Source of the DNA: Limnohabitans sp. T6-5
Lineage (GTDB): Bacteria > Pseudomonadota > Gammaproteobacteria > Burkholderiales > Burkholderiaceae_C
Reading direction: 5' to 3'
Assembly: GCF_003063315.1 (NCBI RefSeq)
Contig: NZ_NERV01000001.1
Location: 372,001 to 436,000, forward strand
DNA length: 64,000 bases
In this document: one piece after another, positions 17,644-26,580 of the stretch
How positions within the stretch are numbered: position 1 is the stretch's first letter
Layout of the letters: each line of letters begins with the position of its first letter
Translations under genes and position numbers: made by a program
Notes under the pieces: generated by a model
Seen by the model: the letters and a program-made list of their open reading frames with translations, nothing else
The model's database searches: none
What the model was told of the DNA's origin: nothing

Positions 17644-20214
17644 ATGGAAGTGTCCAGAATTCGCGCTTTGCGCGGCCCCAATTTGTGGAGCCGCCACACC
17701 GCCATTGAAGCCATCATCACCTGCCCGCCCAACGAGCAAGGCTTGAACGCCCGGCATCCGATCGAGCAGCAACTGCGGCGCATCTTCCCGGAAGTCGGCC
17801 CTTTTGACGGCCAACGACCTGGCCAGCAAGTGGCCATGGCGCATGCCCTCGAAAAAGTGACGCTGGGGTTGCAAATTCAGGCCGGATGTCCCGTCTCATT
17901 CAGCCGCACCACCCCCACCCAGGAGTCCGGGGTGTACCAGGTGGTCGTGGAATACTCCGAGGAATCCGTCGGGCGCCTCGCGCTGGAGCTGGCGGAAAAA
18001 CTCTGCCATGCCGCCATCGCAGGCGTGGGCTTCGACCTGGAAGCGGCGCTGGCTCAACTGCACGAGCTCGATGAAGACGTGCGCCTGGGCCCATCGACCG
18101 GCGCCATCGTGGACGAAGCCATGGCACGGGGCATCCCCATCCGCCGCCTGACCGACGGCAGTCTGGTGCAGTTTGGCTGGGGGGCCAAGCAGCGCCGCAT
18201 CCAGGCCGCAGAAATCGACTCCACCAGTGCGATTGCAGAATCCATCGCGCAGGACAAAGACTTGACCAAAAGCCTGCTGCATGCCGCAGGTGTGCCCGTG
18301 CCCATGGGGCGCCCTGCCGCCACCCTGGATGAAGCCTGGGAAGTGGCCCTGGAAGTGGGGCTGCCCGTGGTGGTCAAGCCGCAAGACGGCAACCAGGGCA
18401 AGGGTGTCTCGGTCAACATCAGCGACCGCACGGCCTTTGACAACGCCTATGCCACCGCCGTGCGCTATGGCGTGGTGATGGTCGAAAAATTTCTGCCCGG
18501 TCACGACTACCGCCTGCTGGTGGTAGGCAACAAACTGGTGGCGGCATCGCGCCGTGAGCCCCCTCTGGTGGTAGGCGATGGCAAGCACACCGTGCGCCAG
18601 CTCGTGGACCTGGTCAACGCCGACCCGCGTCGGGGTTCGGGCCACTCCACATCGTTGACCAAAATCCGCTTTGACGACATCGCCATTGGCCGCCTGCGCG
18701 AGCAGGATCTGGAGCCCGAATCGGTGCCCGAAAAAGGCCGCCGCGTGATCCTGCGCAACAACGCCAACCTGTCAACCGGCGGCTCAGCCACCGATGTCAC
18801 TGATGACGTGCACCCCGAAGTGGCTGCTCGCGTGATCGAAGCGGCCCAGATGGTGGGCCTGGACATTTGCGGGGTCGACGTGGTGTGTGAATCGGTGATG
18901 CGCCCGCTCGAAGAACAAAACGGCGGAATCGTCGAAGTCAACGCCGCGCCTGGCCTGCGCATGCACATCAGCCCGTCTTACGGCAAAGGCCGCGATGTGG
19001 GCAAGGCTGTCATCGACCACATGTACCCTCATGGCGACACCGGCCGCGTGCCCGTGATTGCCGTGACCGGCACCAATGGTAAAACCACCACCGTGCGCCT
19101 GACTGCCCACCTGCTCAAGGCCCAGGGCCTGCGCGTGGGCATGACCAACACCGATGGCGTTTATGTCAACGGTCGCCAGACCGATTCGGGCGACTGCAGC
19201 GGCCCGCGCAGCGCCCGCAACGTGCTGATGCACCCCGAAGTGGACGCTGCCGTGTTTGAAACCGCCCGTGGTGGCCTGCTGCGCGAAGGCCTGGCCTTTG
19301 ACCGCTGCAAGGTCGCCATCGTCACCAACATGGGCGCTGGCGACCATTTGGGGCTGAACTACATCACCACGCTCGAAGACCTGTCGGTGCTCAAGCGCGT
19401 GATCGTGCTCAACGTCGAGCAAAGCGGCATGGCCGTGCTCAACGCAGCCGACCCGGCCGTGGTGTCCATGGCGCACCACTGCCCTGGCGATGTGACCTTC
19501 TTTGCGCTCGATGCCCACCAGCCTGTGCTCGCCGCCCACCGGGCGCAAGGCAAGCGCGTGGTCTTCACCGACGACGGTGCGATCGTGGCACAAAAGGGCA
19601 AGCAAATTTTCCGGATTCCGCTAGCCAATGTGCCCCTGACCCGCCAGGGCCAGATCGGTTTCCAGACTGAGAACGTGCTGGCTGCTGTGGCCGCCGCCTG
19701 GGCTGTGGACGTGACATGGGATGCCATCGCACAAGGCCTGTCGACCTTCATCAGCGACATTCAAGGCGTGCCTGGCCGCTTCAATGTGTTCGACCACCAA
19801 GGCGCCACATTGATTGCCGATTACGGCCACAACCCCGATGCCATCCAGGCGCTGGTGCAGGCGGTGGAGAACATGCCCGCTCGCAAACGTGTCGTGGTCA
19901 TCAGCGGCGCCGGTGACCGCCGGGACCAGGACATTCGCGATCAAACCCGGATTCTGGGCCAGGCCTTTGACGAAGTGCTGCTTTATCAGGACGCCTGTCA
20001 ACGTGGGCGCGCAGACGGTGAAGTCATCCAGCTGCTGCGTGAAGGCCTGAAAGGCGCCGAGCGCACCACCCATGTCGAAGACATCCAGGGCGAGTTCAAC
20101 GCCATCGACATTGCACTGTCGCGCCTGAATGCGGGTGATTTGTGCCTGATTTTGATCGACCAGGTCGAAGAAGCACTGGCCTACATCACCGAAAAGGTCA
20201 AGGCCGCAGCCTGA
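17644..20214 (+). CDS. cphA: Cyanophycin synthetase
   Basis: A full-length CphA of 856 residues that polymerises Asp and Arg into the storage polymer cyanophycin. The N-terminal domain (MEVSRIRALRGPNLWSRHTAIEA) is followed by an ATP-grasp domain (VKPQDGNQGKGVSVNI, VEKFLPGHDYRLLVVG, IVEVNAAPGLRMH). The Mur-ligase-like domain has an intact P-loop, TGTNGKTTT (lysine near residue 480), and ETARGGLLREGLAFDRC. It sits 34 bases behind cphA', forming a two-gene operon divergent from the ABC/DUF1854 pair. A cyanophycinase gene is not in the window. Confidence 0.96.
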   Translation: MEVSRIRALRGPNLWSRHTAIEAIITCPPNEQGLNARHPIEQQLRRIFPEVGPFDGQRPGQQVAMAHALEKVTLGLQIQAGCPVSFSRTTPTQESGVYQVVVEYSEESVGRLALELAEKLCHAAIAGVGFDLEAALAQLHELDEDVRLGPSTGAIVDEAMARGIPIRRLTDGSLVQFGWGAKQRRIQAAEIDSTSAIAESIAQDKDLTKSLLHAAGVPVPMGRPAATLDEAWEVALEVGLPVVVKPQDGNQGKGVSVNISDRTAFDNAYATAVRYGVVMVEKFLPGHDYRLLVVGNKLVAASRREPPLVVGDGKHTVRQLVDLVNADPRRGSGHSTSLTKIRFDDIAIGRLREQDLEPESVPEKGRRVILRNNANLSTGGSATDVTDDVHPEVAARVIEAAQMVGLDICGVDVVCESVMRPLEEQNGGIVEVNAAPGLRMHISPSYGKGRDVGKAVIDHMYPHGDTGRVPVIAVTGTNGKTTTVRLTAHLLKAQGLRVGMTNTDGVYVNGRQTDSGDCSGPRSARNVLMHPEVDAAVFETARGGLLREGLAFDRCKVAIVTNMGAGDHLGLNYITTLEDLSVLKRVIVLNVEQSGMAVLNAADPAVVSMAHHCPGDVTFFALDAHQPVLAAHRAQGKRVVFTDDGAIVAQKGKQIFRIPLANVPLTRQGQIGFQTENVLAAVAAAWAVDVTWDAIAQGLSTFISDIQGVPGRFNVFDHQGATLIADYGHNPDAIQALVQAVENMPARKRVVVISGAGDRRDQDIRDQTRILGQAFDEVLLYQDACQRGRADGEVIQLLREGLKGAERTTHVEDIQGEFNAIDIALSRLNAGDLCLILIDQVEEALAYITEKVKAAA

Positions 20215-20229
20215 CTCTGGAGACGCTGC

Positions 20230-21396
20230 TCAGCCTGCCAGGCTGTTGAGCTTCATGGCCAGCGCCACGCTGGCCATGAACGCGGCCACCCCAAACAGCC
20301 AGCGCACAAGGCTGGGCTTGGGTTGCTCCACCCACTTGAACACCACCGCCCCTGCGCACAGCGACAAGCCCAAAGAGGCCAGCATGCCCAGCCCGTTGGG
20401 CCACAACTGGTCTGGCCAGAACTGCGTCACGAAGGCATTGACGGCCAGGCTGACGGCAAAGTGGATCACAAAAATCGAATACGACCTTTGCGAAATCCAT
20501 TGCACCGCCTGGACACCGCGTGTGTGCAGGCTGGCCATTTCCATCCAGGATTGAGGGGCGCGGGCCAGCAAGGCGGCCACACACAAGGCCGTGGCCAAGC
20601 GCCAATGCGGGTCCAGCCACCAGGCCAGCACCCCCAAGCTCAGAACCAAAGCCCATGTTTTGCGGGAAAAACCAATCTCGCGACTCTTGTAGGCCAGCCA
20701 ACCCAGACCATAACTGCCGCAAAAATACACGGCGTAATCGTCCAGACTTTCGTTGCCGCTCCACCACAACAAGGAACCGGCCGTCAGCAGCAGCCACAAA
20801 CGCTGACGCCACACCACGGGTGCCGTGCCCGAGCTGCGCGCCGCCAGTTCTTGGGCCACAGCGAAAACCACCAAGGCCGTTGCATACAGCTGAAAATCCA
20901 TCGCCACATACCAAACTCCTGCCGACAAGGCCTCCATGCTCAGCACATGCTGCAACAAAGCCACATGCGCCCAGGCTTGCCCCCAGCTGGGCAAGGCAGA
21001 CAAAGAGGAGTGGTCAAATTGGGGGCGAATGATTTCAGATACCAGCACCGCGGCGCTCAGTGCTGCCAGCAAAGGCATCACCAGACGCAGATACCGGCGC
21101 CACAGCAAGGTCAGGCCCGCGCGCCAGCTCAGCGATTGAACTTTGGACAAACTCGCAGCCGTCAGGAAGCCCCCACACACCAGGAACATCTGTACCGCCA
21201 GACGCGCCCTGTCGTACAGCCACTCCATCAGCCCGGGGATGACTTGCATCATCACATCGGACATGGGGCCGTAAAAGGCCAGATGGTGCACCACGATGAG
21301 CACGCAGCCCACCGCCTTGAGGACATCCAGCAGCCAGGCCCGCCCCGAGGCACTCGGGGAGCCTGTTTTGACCGATGTATTGACTGTGGAACTCAA
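20230..21396 (-). CDS. Acyltransferase family 3 membrane protein
   Basis: A 388-residue polytopic membrane protein with about ten hydrophobic segments. The N-terminus SGRAWLLDVLKAVGCVLIVVHHLAFYGP matches the acyltransferase-3 (OatA/NodX-like) signature, including the catalytic-type histidine in VVHH. Such proteins transfer acetyl or other acyl groups to extracytoplasmic carbohydrates. Its start overlaps the nitronate monooxygenase stop by 4 bases, so the two are co-translated. It ends 15 bases from the convergent cphA stop. The acceptor is unknown; no sugar gene is adjacent. Confidence 0.8.
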   Translation of the reverse strand: MSSTVNTSVKTGSPSASGRAWLLDVLKAVGCVLIVVHHLAFYGPMSDVMMQVIPGLMEWLYDRARLAVQMFLVCGGFLTAASLSKVQSLSWRAGLTLLWRRYLRLVMPLLAALSAAVLVSEIIRPQFDHSSLSALPSWGQAWAHVALLQHVLSMEALSAGVWYVAMDFQLYATALVVFAVAQELAARSSGTAPVVWRQRLWLLLTAGSLLWWSGNESLDDYAVYFCGSYGLGWLAYKSREIGFSRKTWALVLSLGVLAWWLDPHWRLATALCVAALLARAPQSWMEMASLHTRGVQAVQWISQRSYSIFVIHFAVSLAVNAFVTQFWPDQLWPNGLGMLASLGLSLCAGAVVFKWVEQPKPSLVRWLFGVAAFMASVALAMKLNSLAG

Positions 21397-22346
21397 AGCG
21401 CCAGGCGGGCGCGAGCAGCCTGGTACTCGCGCTTGAATTGGGCCACACGCTCAGCGGTGCTGACCACCGAGGTGATGGAGCCAATGCCTTGACCGCAGCC
21501 CCAGATGTCTTTCCAGGCTTTTTTGGCATCGCCACCAAAGTTCATCTTGCTGGGGTCGGACTCAGGCAAATTTTCAGGGTCCAGACCGGCAGCACGGATG
21601 GACGGCGCCAGGTAGTTGCCATGCACACCGGTGAACAGGTTGCTGTAGACCACATCATCGGAATTGCAGTCCACCACGGCCTGTTTGTAGTCTTCGGCAG
21701 CACGGGCTTCGTGCGTGGCGATGAAGGCCGAACCGATGTAGGCGAAATCTGCCCCCATGGCTTGCGCGGCCAAAATGGCGTCGCCCGTGGCAATCGAGCC
21801 CGACAAGGCCACCGGGCCGTCGAACCATTGGCGAATTTCGTGAATCAGGGCAAAGGGGCTTTTCACGCCCGCATGGCCACCGGCACCCGCCGCCACAGCG
21901 ATCAGGCCGTCCGCGCCCTTTTCGATGGCCTTGTGGGCAAACTTGTTGTTGATGATGTCGTGCAACACCACGCCGCCATAGCTGTGCGCGGCCTGGTTGA
22001 TCTCTTCACGCGCACCCAGCGAGGTGATGATGATCGGCACCTTGTATTTCACGCACATGGCCATGTCATGGTCCAAGCGGTCGTTGCTCTTGTGCACGAT
22101 CTGGTTGATCGCAAACGGCGCAGCAGGCTTGTCGGGGTTGGCTTGGTTGTAGGCGGCCAGGGTTTCGGTGATCTCGGCCAGCCAGTCTTCCAATTGCGCC
22201 GCAGGTCGGGCGTTCAAGGCGGGCATGGAGCCCACCACCCCGGCCTTGCATTGCTCGATCACCAGCTTGGGGTTGCTGATGATGAACAGGGGCGATGCGA
22301 TGACAGGAAATGGCAGGTTCGCCAAAACGGGGGGCAACTTCGACAT
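21393..22346 (-). CDS. Nitronate monooxygenase (2-nitropropane dioxygenase family)
   Basis: A 317-residue FMN-dependent TIM-barrel enzyme. Visible features are the N-terminal PVIASPLFIISNPKLVIEQCKAGVVGSMPALNAR, VHKSNDRL, the flavin-binding GADGLIAVAAGAGGHAG and VALSGSIATGDAILAAQAMGADFAYIGSAF. The family oxidises propionate-3-nitronate or alkyl nitronates and protects against nitro toxins. It is the first gene of a two-gene unit with the acyltransferase. The ATG at 22346 matches the family start. Confidence 0.9.
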   Translation of the reverse strand: MSKLPPVLANLPFPVIASPLFIISNPKLVIEQCKAGVVGSMPALNARPAAQLEDWLAEITETLAAYNQANPDKPAAPFAINQIVHKSNDRLDHDMAMCVKYKVPIIITSLGAREEINQAAHSYGGVVLHDIINNKFAHKAIEKGADGLIAVAAGAGGHAGVKSPFALIHEIRQWFDGPVALSGSIATGDAILAAQAMGADFAYIGSAFIATHEARAAEDYKQAVVDCNSDDVVYSNLFTGVHGNYLAPSIRAAGLDPENLPESDPSKMNFGGDAKKAWKDIWGCGQGIGSITSVVSTAERVAQFKREYQAARARLAL

Positions 22347-22450
22347 GGGGTCTCCTCAAATGATCCGCTGATTGTGAGAGAACAAACACTTCAGTAGGTG
22401 TCGACGGGGCGACAAGCATCGCATGGCGGTCAAGCTCTTGGGACATGAAT

Positions 22451-22537
22451 CGCCAGCAGGGCTGGCTCCCACGTTGAAGAGCTTGATCGCCAGCAGGGCT
22501 GGCTACTACACGTTTTTTGTGGGAGCGAGCCCTGCTG
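22451..22537. repeat. GTGGGAGC-type REP copies
   Basis: Three copies of a second repeat family occupy the gap between the nitronate monooxygenase and acyl-CoA dehydrogenase genes. Two read CGCCAGCAGGGCTGGCTCCC or a variant on the plus strand (22451-22472 and about 22487-22510). One faces the other way (22519-22537, GTGGGAGCGAGCCCTGCTG). The core GCCAGC-CCT-GCTGGC is a palindrome with a GTGGGA header, resembling Pseudomonas REP elements. Otherwise I see nothing in 22347-22621. Confidence 0.7.
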
Positions 22538-22621
22538 ACGAAAAAGCCGGGGCAGCTCAGAAATCCTGACTTGAAAGGACCCGTCATGCACTCGGCTAGA
22601 GCGCATGACCCGTCTCGATGG

Positions 22622-24415
22622 TCAGAAAGCGTCCAGCGCCAATTCGGTCACGCTGCCTGCACCTTCGACAATGCTGTCGCGGATGCCGGGCACCTTGGAC
22701 AGGATGTGGTCAGCGTAGAAACGCGCTGTCGTGACCTTGCTGGCCATGAAAGCGGCGTCTTGTGCTTGTGCCTCGGGTGACAAGGCCACCAGCAAAGCGC
22801 GGCCCATCTGCCAGCCCGCCATCAGGTTGCCGGTGAGCATGAGGTAAGGCACGCTGCCTGCAAACACGTCGTTGGGCTTGGCCTTGGTGTTGCCTGCCAC
22901 GAAGTTGACCACGTCCACAAAGGCTTCGCGGGCGGCCTTGAGACGCTTGGCCATGGCCTGCGCGTCGGCGTTGCCAGAGGCCACCAGTTGCGCCTCGGTT
23001 TGGGCCACTTGATCGGCCAGGGCTTTGGCGGTTTGGCCACCGTCGCGCGAGGTCTTGCGACCGACCAGGTCGTTGGCCTGGATGGCGGTGGTGCCTTCGT
23101 AAATGGTCAGGATCTTGGCGTCGCGGTAGTACTGGGCGCAGCCGGTTTCTTCGATGAAGCCCATGCCGCCGTGCACCTGCACGCCCAGGCTGGTGACTTC
23201 CAGGCTCATCTCGGTGCTGTAGCCCTTGACCAGCGGCACCATGAATTCATAGAAGGACTGATTTTGCTTGCGCACTTCGGCGTCGGGGTGGTGGTGCGCC
23301 GCGTCATAGGCGGCTGCAGCGACTGCGGCCAGCGAGCGGCAGCCTTCGGTGTAGGCGCGCATGGTCATGAGCATGCGGCGCACATCGGGGTGGTGAATGA
23401 TGGGGCCAGCGCCAGGCAAGCTGCCGTCGACGGGGCGGCTTTGCACGCGGTCACGGGCGTATTGCACGGCCTTTTGGTAGGCGCGCTCGGCAATCGCGAT
23501 GCCCTGCACACCCACGGCATAGCGGGCGGCGTTCATCATGATGAACATGTATTCGAGGCCCCGGTTTTCTTGACCCACCAGGAAACCCACGCCACCGCCG
23601 TGGTCGCCAAACTGCAGCACGGCTGTGGGGCTGGCCTTGATGCCCATCTTGTGCTCGATGCTCACGCAATGCACGTCGTTGCGCTCGCCCAAAGACCCAT
23701 CGGCCTTGACCATGAATTTGGGGACAACGAACAGGCTGATGCCCTTGACGCCTTCGGGCGCGCCCTGCACTCGCGCCAACACGAGGTGCACGATGTTCTC
23801 GGCCATGTCGTGCTCACCGTAGGTGATGTAGATCTTGGTGCCAAAGATTTTGTAGGTGCCATCGGGCTGCGGCTCGGCGCGGGTGCGCACGGCGGCCAAG
23901 TCCGAGCCCGCTTGCGGCTCGGTCAGGTTCATGGTGCCGGTCCATTCGCCGGAGATCAGTTTTTCGAGGTACTTGGCCTTCATGTCGTCCGAGCCGGCCG
24001 TGAGCAGCGCCTCGATGGCGCCATCGGTCAACATGGGGCACAGGGCAAAGCTCATGTTGGCCGAGTTGAGCATTTCGCCGCAAGCCGCACCAATGGTCTT
24101 GGGCAGGCCTTGACCACCGAACTCGGCCGGGTGCTGCAGGCTTTGCCAGCCGCCTTGGGTGAACTGCTTGTAGGCCTCCTTGAAGCCGGGCGTGGTCGTG
24201 ACCTGGTTGCCGCTGTGGTGAAAAGACGGGTTCTTGTCCCCTTCCCAGTTCAGCGGCGCGATGACTTCCGTGTTGAGCTTGCCGCACTCCTCCAGCACCG
24301 CTTGCGCGGTTTCCAGACCGGCGTCTTCAAAGCCGGGAATCTGCGCGATTTGGTCGATGCGGGCCAGGTGCTCAATGTTGAACAGCATGTCCTTGAGGGG
24401 GGCGGTATAGCTCAT
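22622..24415 (-). CDS. Acyl-CoA dehydrogenase (long form, DmdC-like)
   Basis: A 597-residue acyl-CoA dehydrogenase with the extra C-terminal domain of the DmdC/long subfamily. The signatures are [12 protein letters not shown] and [34 protein letters not shown]. It oxidises acyl-CoA and hands electrons to ETF, whose genes lie just upstream on the same strand. The start ([20 protein letters not shown]) is placed at 24415; an 11-codon upstream extension would run into the terminator. The terminator at 24447-24475 separates it from etfA, so it may have its own promoter. Confidence 0.93.
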   Translation of the reverse strand: MSYTAPLKDMLFNIEHLARIDQIAQIPGFEDAGLETAQAVLEECGKLNTEVIAPLNWEGDKNPSFHHSGNQVTTTPGFKEAYKQFTQGGWQSLQHPAEFGGQGLPKTIGAACGEMLNSANMSFALCPMLTDGAIEALLTAGSDDMKAKYLEKLISGEWTGTMNLTEPQAGSDLAAVRTRAEPQPDGTYKIFGTKIYITYGEHDMAENIVHLVLARVQGAPEGVKGISLFVVPKFMVKADGSLGERNDVHCVSIEHKMGIKASPTAVLQFGDHGGGVGFLVGQENRGLEYMFIMMNAARYAVGVQGIAIAERAYQKAVQYARDRVQSRPVDGSLPGAGPIIHHPDVRRMLMTMRAYTEGCRSLAAVAAAAYDAAHHHPDAEVRKQNQSFYEFMVPLVKGYSTEMSLEVTSLGVQVHGGMGFIEETGCAQYYRDAKILTIYEGTTAIQANDLVGRKTSRDGGQTAKALADQVAQTEAQLVASGNADAQAMAKRLKAAREAFVDVVNFVAGNTKAKPNDVFAGSVPYLMLTGNLMAGWQMGRALLVALSPEAQAQDAAFMASKVTTARFYADHILSKVPGIRDSIVEGAGSVTELALDAF

Positions 24416-24446
24416 GAAAGTCTCCGGTAAGTCTGGGTTTGGGTAC

Positions 24447-24475
24447 AAAAAAGACCTCTCTCGGAGGCCTTTTTT
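24447..24475 (-). terminator. Intrinsic terminator after etfA
   Basis: On the minus strand AAAAAAGGCCTC and GAGGTCTTTTTT pair around a short loop, giving a stem ending in a T run, 15 bases after the etfA stop. The A/T flanks make it usable in both directions. Confidence 0.8.
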
Positions 24476-24490
24476 GCGGTCGTCAAATGA

Positions 24491-25423
24491 TCACAGTGCG
24501 TTGGTCAATTCAGGCACAGCGGCAAACAGGTCGGCTTCGAGGCCAAAGTCAGCCACGCTGAAGATCGGGGCTTCAGGGTCCTTGTTGATCGCCACGATCA
24601 CTTTGGAGTCCTTCATGCCCGCCAAGTGCTGGATCGCACCCGAGATGCCGCAAGCGACATACAGCTGAGGCGCGACGATCTTGCCGGTCTGGCCCACTTG
24701 CAGGTCGTTGGCGGCGTAGCCTGCATCGACAGCGGCGCGGCTGGCACCGATCGCTGCGCCCAGCTTGTCGGCCAGGGGCGTCATCACTTCGTTGAACTTC
24801 TCGGCGCTGCCCAAAGCGCGGCCACCGGACACGATGATCTTGGCGGCTGTCAGTTCTGGGCGGTCGTTCTTGGCGATCTCGCTGCCCTTGAAGACGCTCT
24901 TGCCACTGTCGGCTTGGGCTGTGGCGCTTTCAACGGCTGCGGAGCCACCCGTTGCGGCTGCGGCGTCAAAGCCGGTTGTGCGCACAGTGATGACCTTGGT
25001 CGCGTCGGTGGACTGCACCGTGGCAATGGCGTTGCCAGCGTAGATCGGGCGCTCGAAGGTGTCGGCGCTGTCGACTTTGGTGATGTCGCTGATCTGCGCC
25101 ACGTCCAGCTTGGCCGCCACGCGGGGGGCCACGTTCTTGCCACCCGCGGTGGCTGGGAACAGGATGTGGCTGTAGTTGCCAGCAATCGCCAAAACTTGGG
25201 CTGCGACGTTCTCGGCCAGGCCATGGGCCAAGGCTTCGCTGTCGGCGTGGATCACTTTGGCAACGCCAGCGATTTGGGCAGCGGCAGCGGCTGCAGCGCC
25301 TGCGTTGAGGCCAGCGACCAGCACATGCACATCACCACCGCAAGCGGCAGCGGCTGTCACGGTATTCAAGGTTGCGCCTTTGATGGAGGCGTTGTCGTGT
25401 TCTGCAATGACGAGAGAAGTCAT
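24491..25423 (-). CDS. etfA: Electron transfer flavoprotein subunit alpha
   Basis: A 310-residue ETF alpha subunit. The N-terminal domain ([22 protein letters not shown]) is followed by the C-terminal FAD-binding domain with [78 protein letters not shown]. It accepts electrons from acyl-CoA dehydrogenases and passes them to ETF-ubiquinone oxidoreductase. The heptamer element B ends 4 bases before its start codon and no Shine-Dalgarno is visible there. It is normally tightly spaced behind etfB; here 124 bases of repeat separate them. Confidence 0.97.
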   Translation of the reverse strand: MTSLVIAEHDNASIKGATLNTVTAAAACGGDVHVLVAGLNAGAAAAAAAQIAGVAKVIHADSEALAHGLAENVAAQVLAIAGNYSHILFPATAGGKNVAPRVAAKLDVAQISDITKVDSADTFERPIYAGNAIATVQSTDATKVITVRTTGFDAAAATGGSAAVESATAQADSGKSVFKGSEIAKNDRPELTAAKIIVSGGRALGSAEKFNEVMTPLADKLGAAIGASRAAVDAGYAANDLQVGQTGKIVAPQLYVACGISGAIQHLAGMKDSKVIVAINKDPEAPIFSVADFGLEADLFAAVPELTNAL

Positions 25424-25427
25424 GATG

Positions 25428-25551
25428 GTTGAGCGTTAAGTGTTGAGGGTTGGGCTTTAAGGGCTGGGCTTTAAGGGTTGGGCGTTGAGGGTTGAGGGTT
25501 AAGCGTTATGAATTTCACGCTGAACACACAACGCCAAACCCTGAACCTCAA
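25428..25551. repeat. Inverted heptamer-repeat element B
   Basis: One arm (25428-25511) has twelve 7-bp units such as GTTGAGC, GTTAAGT, GTTGAGG, GTTGGGC and TTTAAGG. The other (25517-25551) has ACGCTGA, ACACACA, ACGCCAA, ACCCTGA and ACCTCAA, of opposite polarity. It fills the etfB-etfA gap: one end overlaps the etfB stop codon (25548-25550), the other lies 4 bases from the etfA ATG. It has no ORF in its short loop and its units are more diverged than in element A. Confidence 0.88.
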
Positions 25552-26303
25552 ATGACTTTGGCCACGTTCTTGAGCTTGTCCACCAAGGTGGCAACATCGG
25601 GCACCTTGATGCCGGCGCTGCGCTTGGCAGGCTCCATCACCTTGAGGGTCTTGATGCGGGGGGCCGCATCGACGCCCAGGTCTTCCGGCTTGAAGGTGTC
25701 GAGTTGCTTTTTCTTGGCCTTCATGATGTTGGGCAGCGTCACATAGCGCGGCTCGTTCAGGCGCAAGTCGGTCGTCACCACCGCAGGCATGCTGATCGAC
25801 AAGGTCTCCAGACCGCCGTCGATTTCGCGGGTCACTTGGGCCTTGCCGTCGACGATTTCGACCTTGGAGGCGAAAGTCGCTTGGGGCAAGTCGGCCAAAG
25901 CGGCCAGCATCTGACCTGTCTGGTTGCAGTCATCGTCAATCGCTTGCTTGCCCAAAATGATCAAACCGGGTTGTTCTTTGTCGACCAAGGCCTTGAGCAA
26001 CTTGGCCACGGCCAAAGGTTGCAGATCCAGATCCGCAGGAGTCTCGACCAGAATGCCGCGATCAGCGCCAATGGCCATGGCGGTGCGCAGGGTCTCCTGG
26101 CACTGGGTCACGCCGCAAGACACCGCAATGACTTCGGTTGCAAAACCCTTTTCTTTCAGGCGCACGGCTTCTTCAACGGCAATCTCGTCAAAGGGGTTCA
26201 TGCTCATCTTGACGTTGGCGATGTCTACGCCAGAACCGTCGGACTTAACGCGGACTTTGACGTTGTAGTCCACCACCCGTTTGACGGGAACGAGAATTTT
26301 CAT
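25548..26303 (-). CDS. etfB: Electron transfer flavoprotein subunit beta
   Basis: A 251-residue ETF beta subunit beginning [19 protein letters not shown], with the family stretches [50 protein letters not shown] and [43 protein letters not shown]. It pairs with EtfA to form the FAD/AMP heterodimer that collects electrons from beta-oxidation dehydrogenases. A LiuR-like palindrome lies 44 bases upstream. The stop codon overlaps the heptamer element. Confidence 0.97.
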   Translation of the reverse strand: MKILVPVKRVVDYNVKVRVKSDGSGVDIANVKMSMNPFDEIAVEEAVRLKEKGFATEVIAVSCGVTQCQETLRTAMAIGADRGILVETPADLDLQPLAVAKLLKALVDKEQPGLIILGKQAIDDDCNQTGQMLAALADLPQATFASKVEIVDGKAQVTREIDGGLETLSISMPAVVTTDLRLNEPRYVTLPNIMKAKKKQLDTFKPEDLGVDAAPRIKTLKVMEPAKRSAGIKVPDVATLVDKLKNVAKVI

Positions 26304-26346
26304 GAAAGTATCTCCGTTTAGATTGATTTGAATGGAAGCCTAAAAA

Positions 26347-26374
26347 CAATTGACGTTAACGTAAACGTCAATTG
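26347..26374. promoter_or_regulatory. LiuR-like palindromic operator upstream of etfB
   Basis: A 28-bp palindrome has perfect 10-bp arms, CAATTGACGT and ACGTCAATTG, around TAACGTAA. It contains three ACGT cores and a match to TTKACGTNNACGTMAA, the motif I recall for the MerR-family regulator LiuR of branched-chain amino acid and fatty acid catabolism. It lies 44 bases upstream of the etfB start, consistent with control of etfBA. Confidence 0.65.
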
Positions 26375-26483
26375 TGCATCAAATTGGCTGAGAATGCGGC
26401 AAATTCAACGAAAAAAAGCACGGTCGTTCGCATTTTACACATCGCCTCGCCGCGCATTTTCACATGCTACCCCCGGGAATTCA

Positions 26484-26499
26484 CCGACCAATCGGTCGG
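26484..26499. promoter_or_regulatory. TetR-type palindrome upstream of the TRAP genes
   Basis: CCGACC-AATC-GGTCGG is an inverted repeat of 6-bp arms about 80 bases before the TRAP binding-protein gene. The shape suits a TetR-family operator. No regulator gene is adjacent. Confidence 0.4.
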
Positions 26500-26580
26500 C
26501 GAATACGGGTTAGCATGGAGTGCAGTCTGGTCGGAAACAGATTAGATTATGTTTTGTAACCAATTTGCGTGGAGTCCATC

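Noticed and set aside
12969..17837. A 1622-codon open frame on the minus strand
   Set aside because: Only the part up to 15269 matches an ABC transporter; the rest is antisense to cphA' and has no family features. It is open because of high GC.
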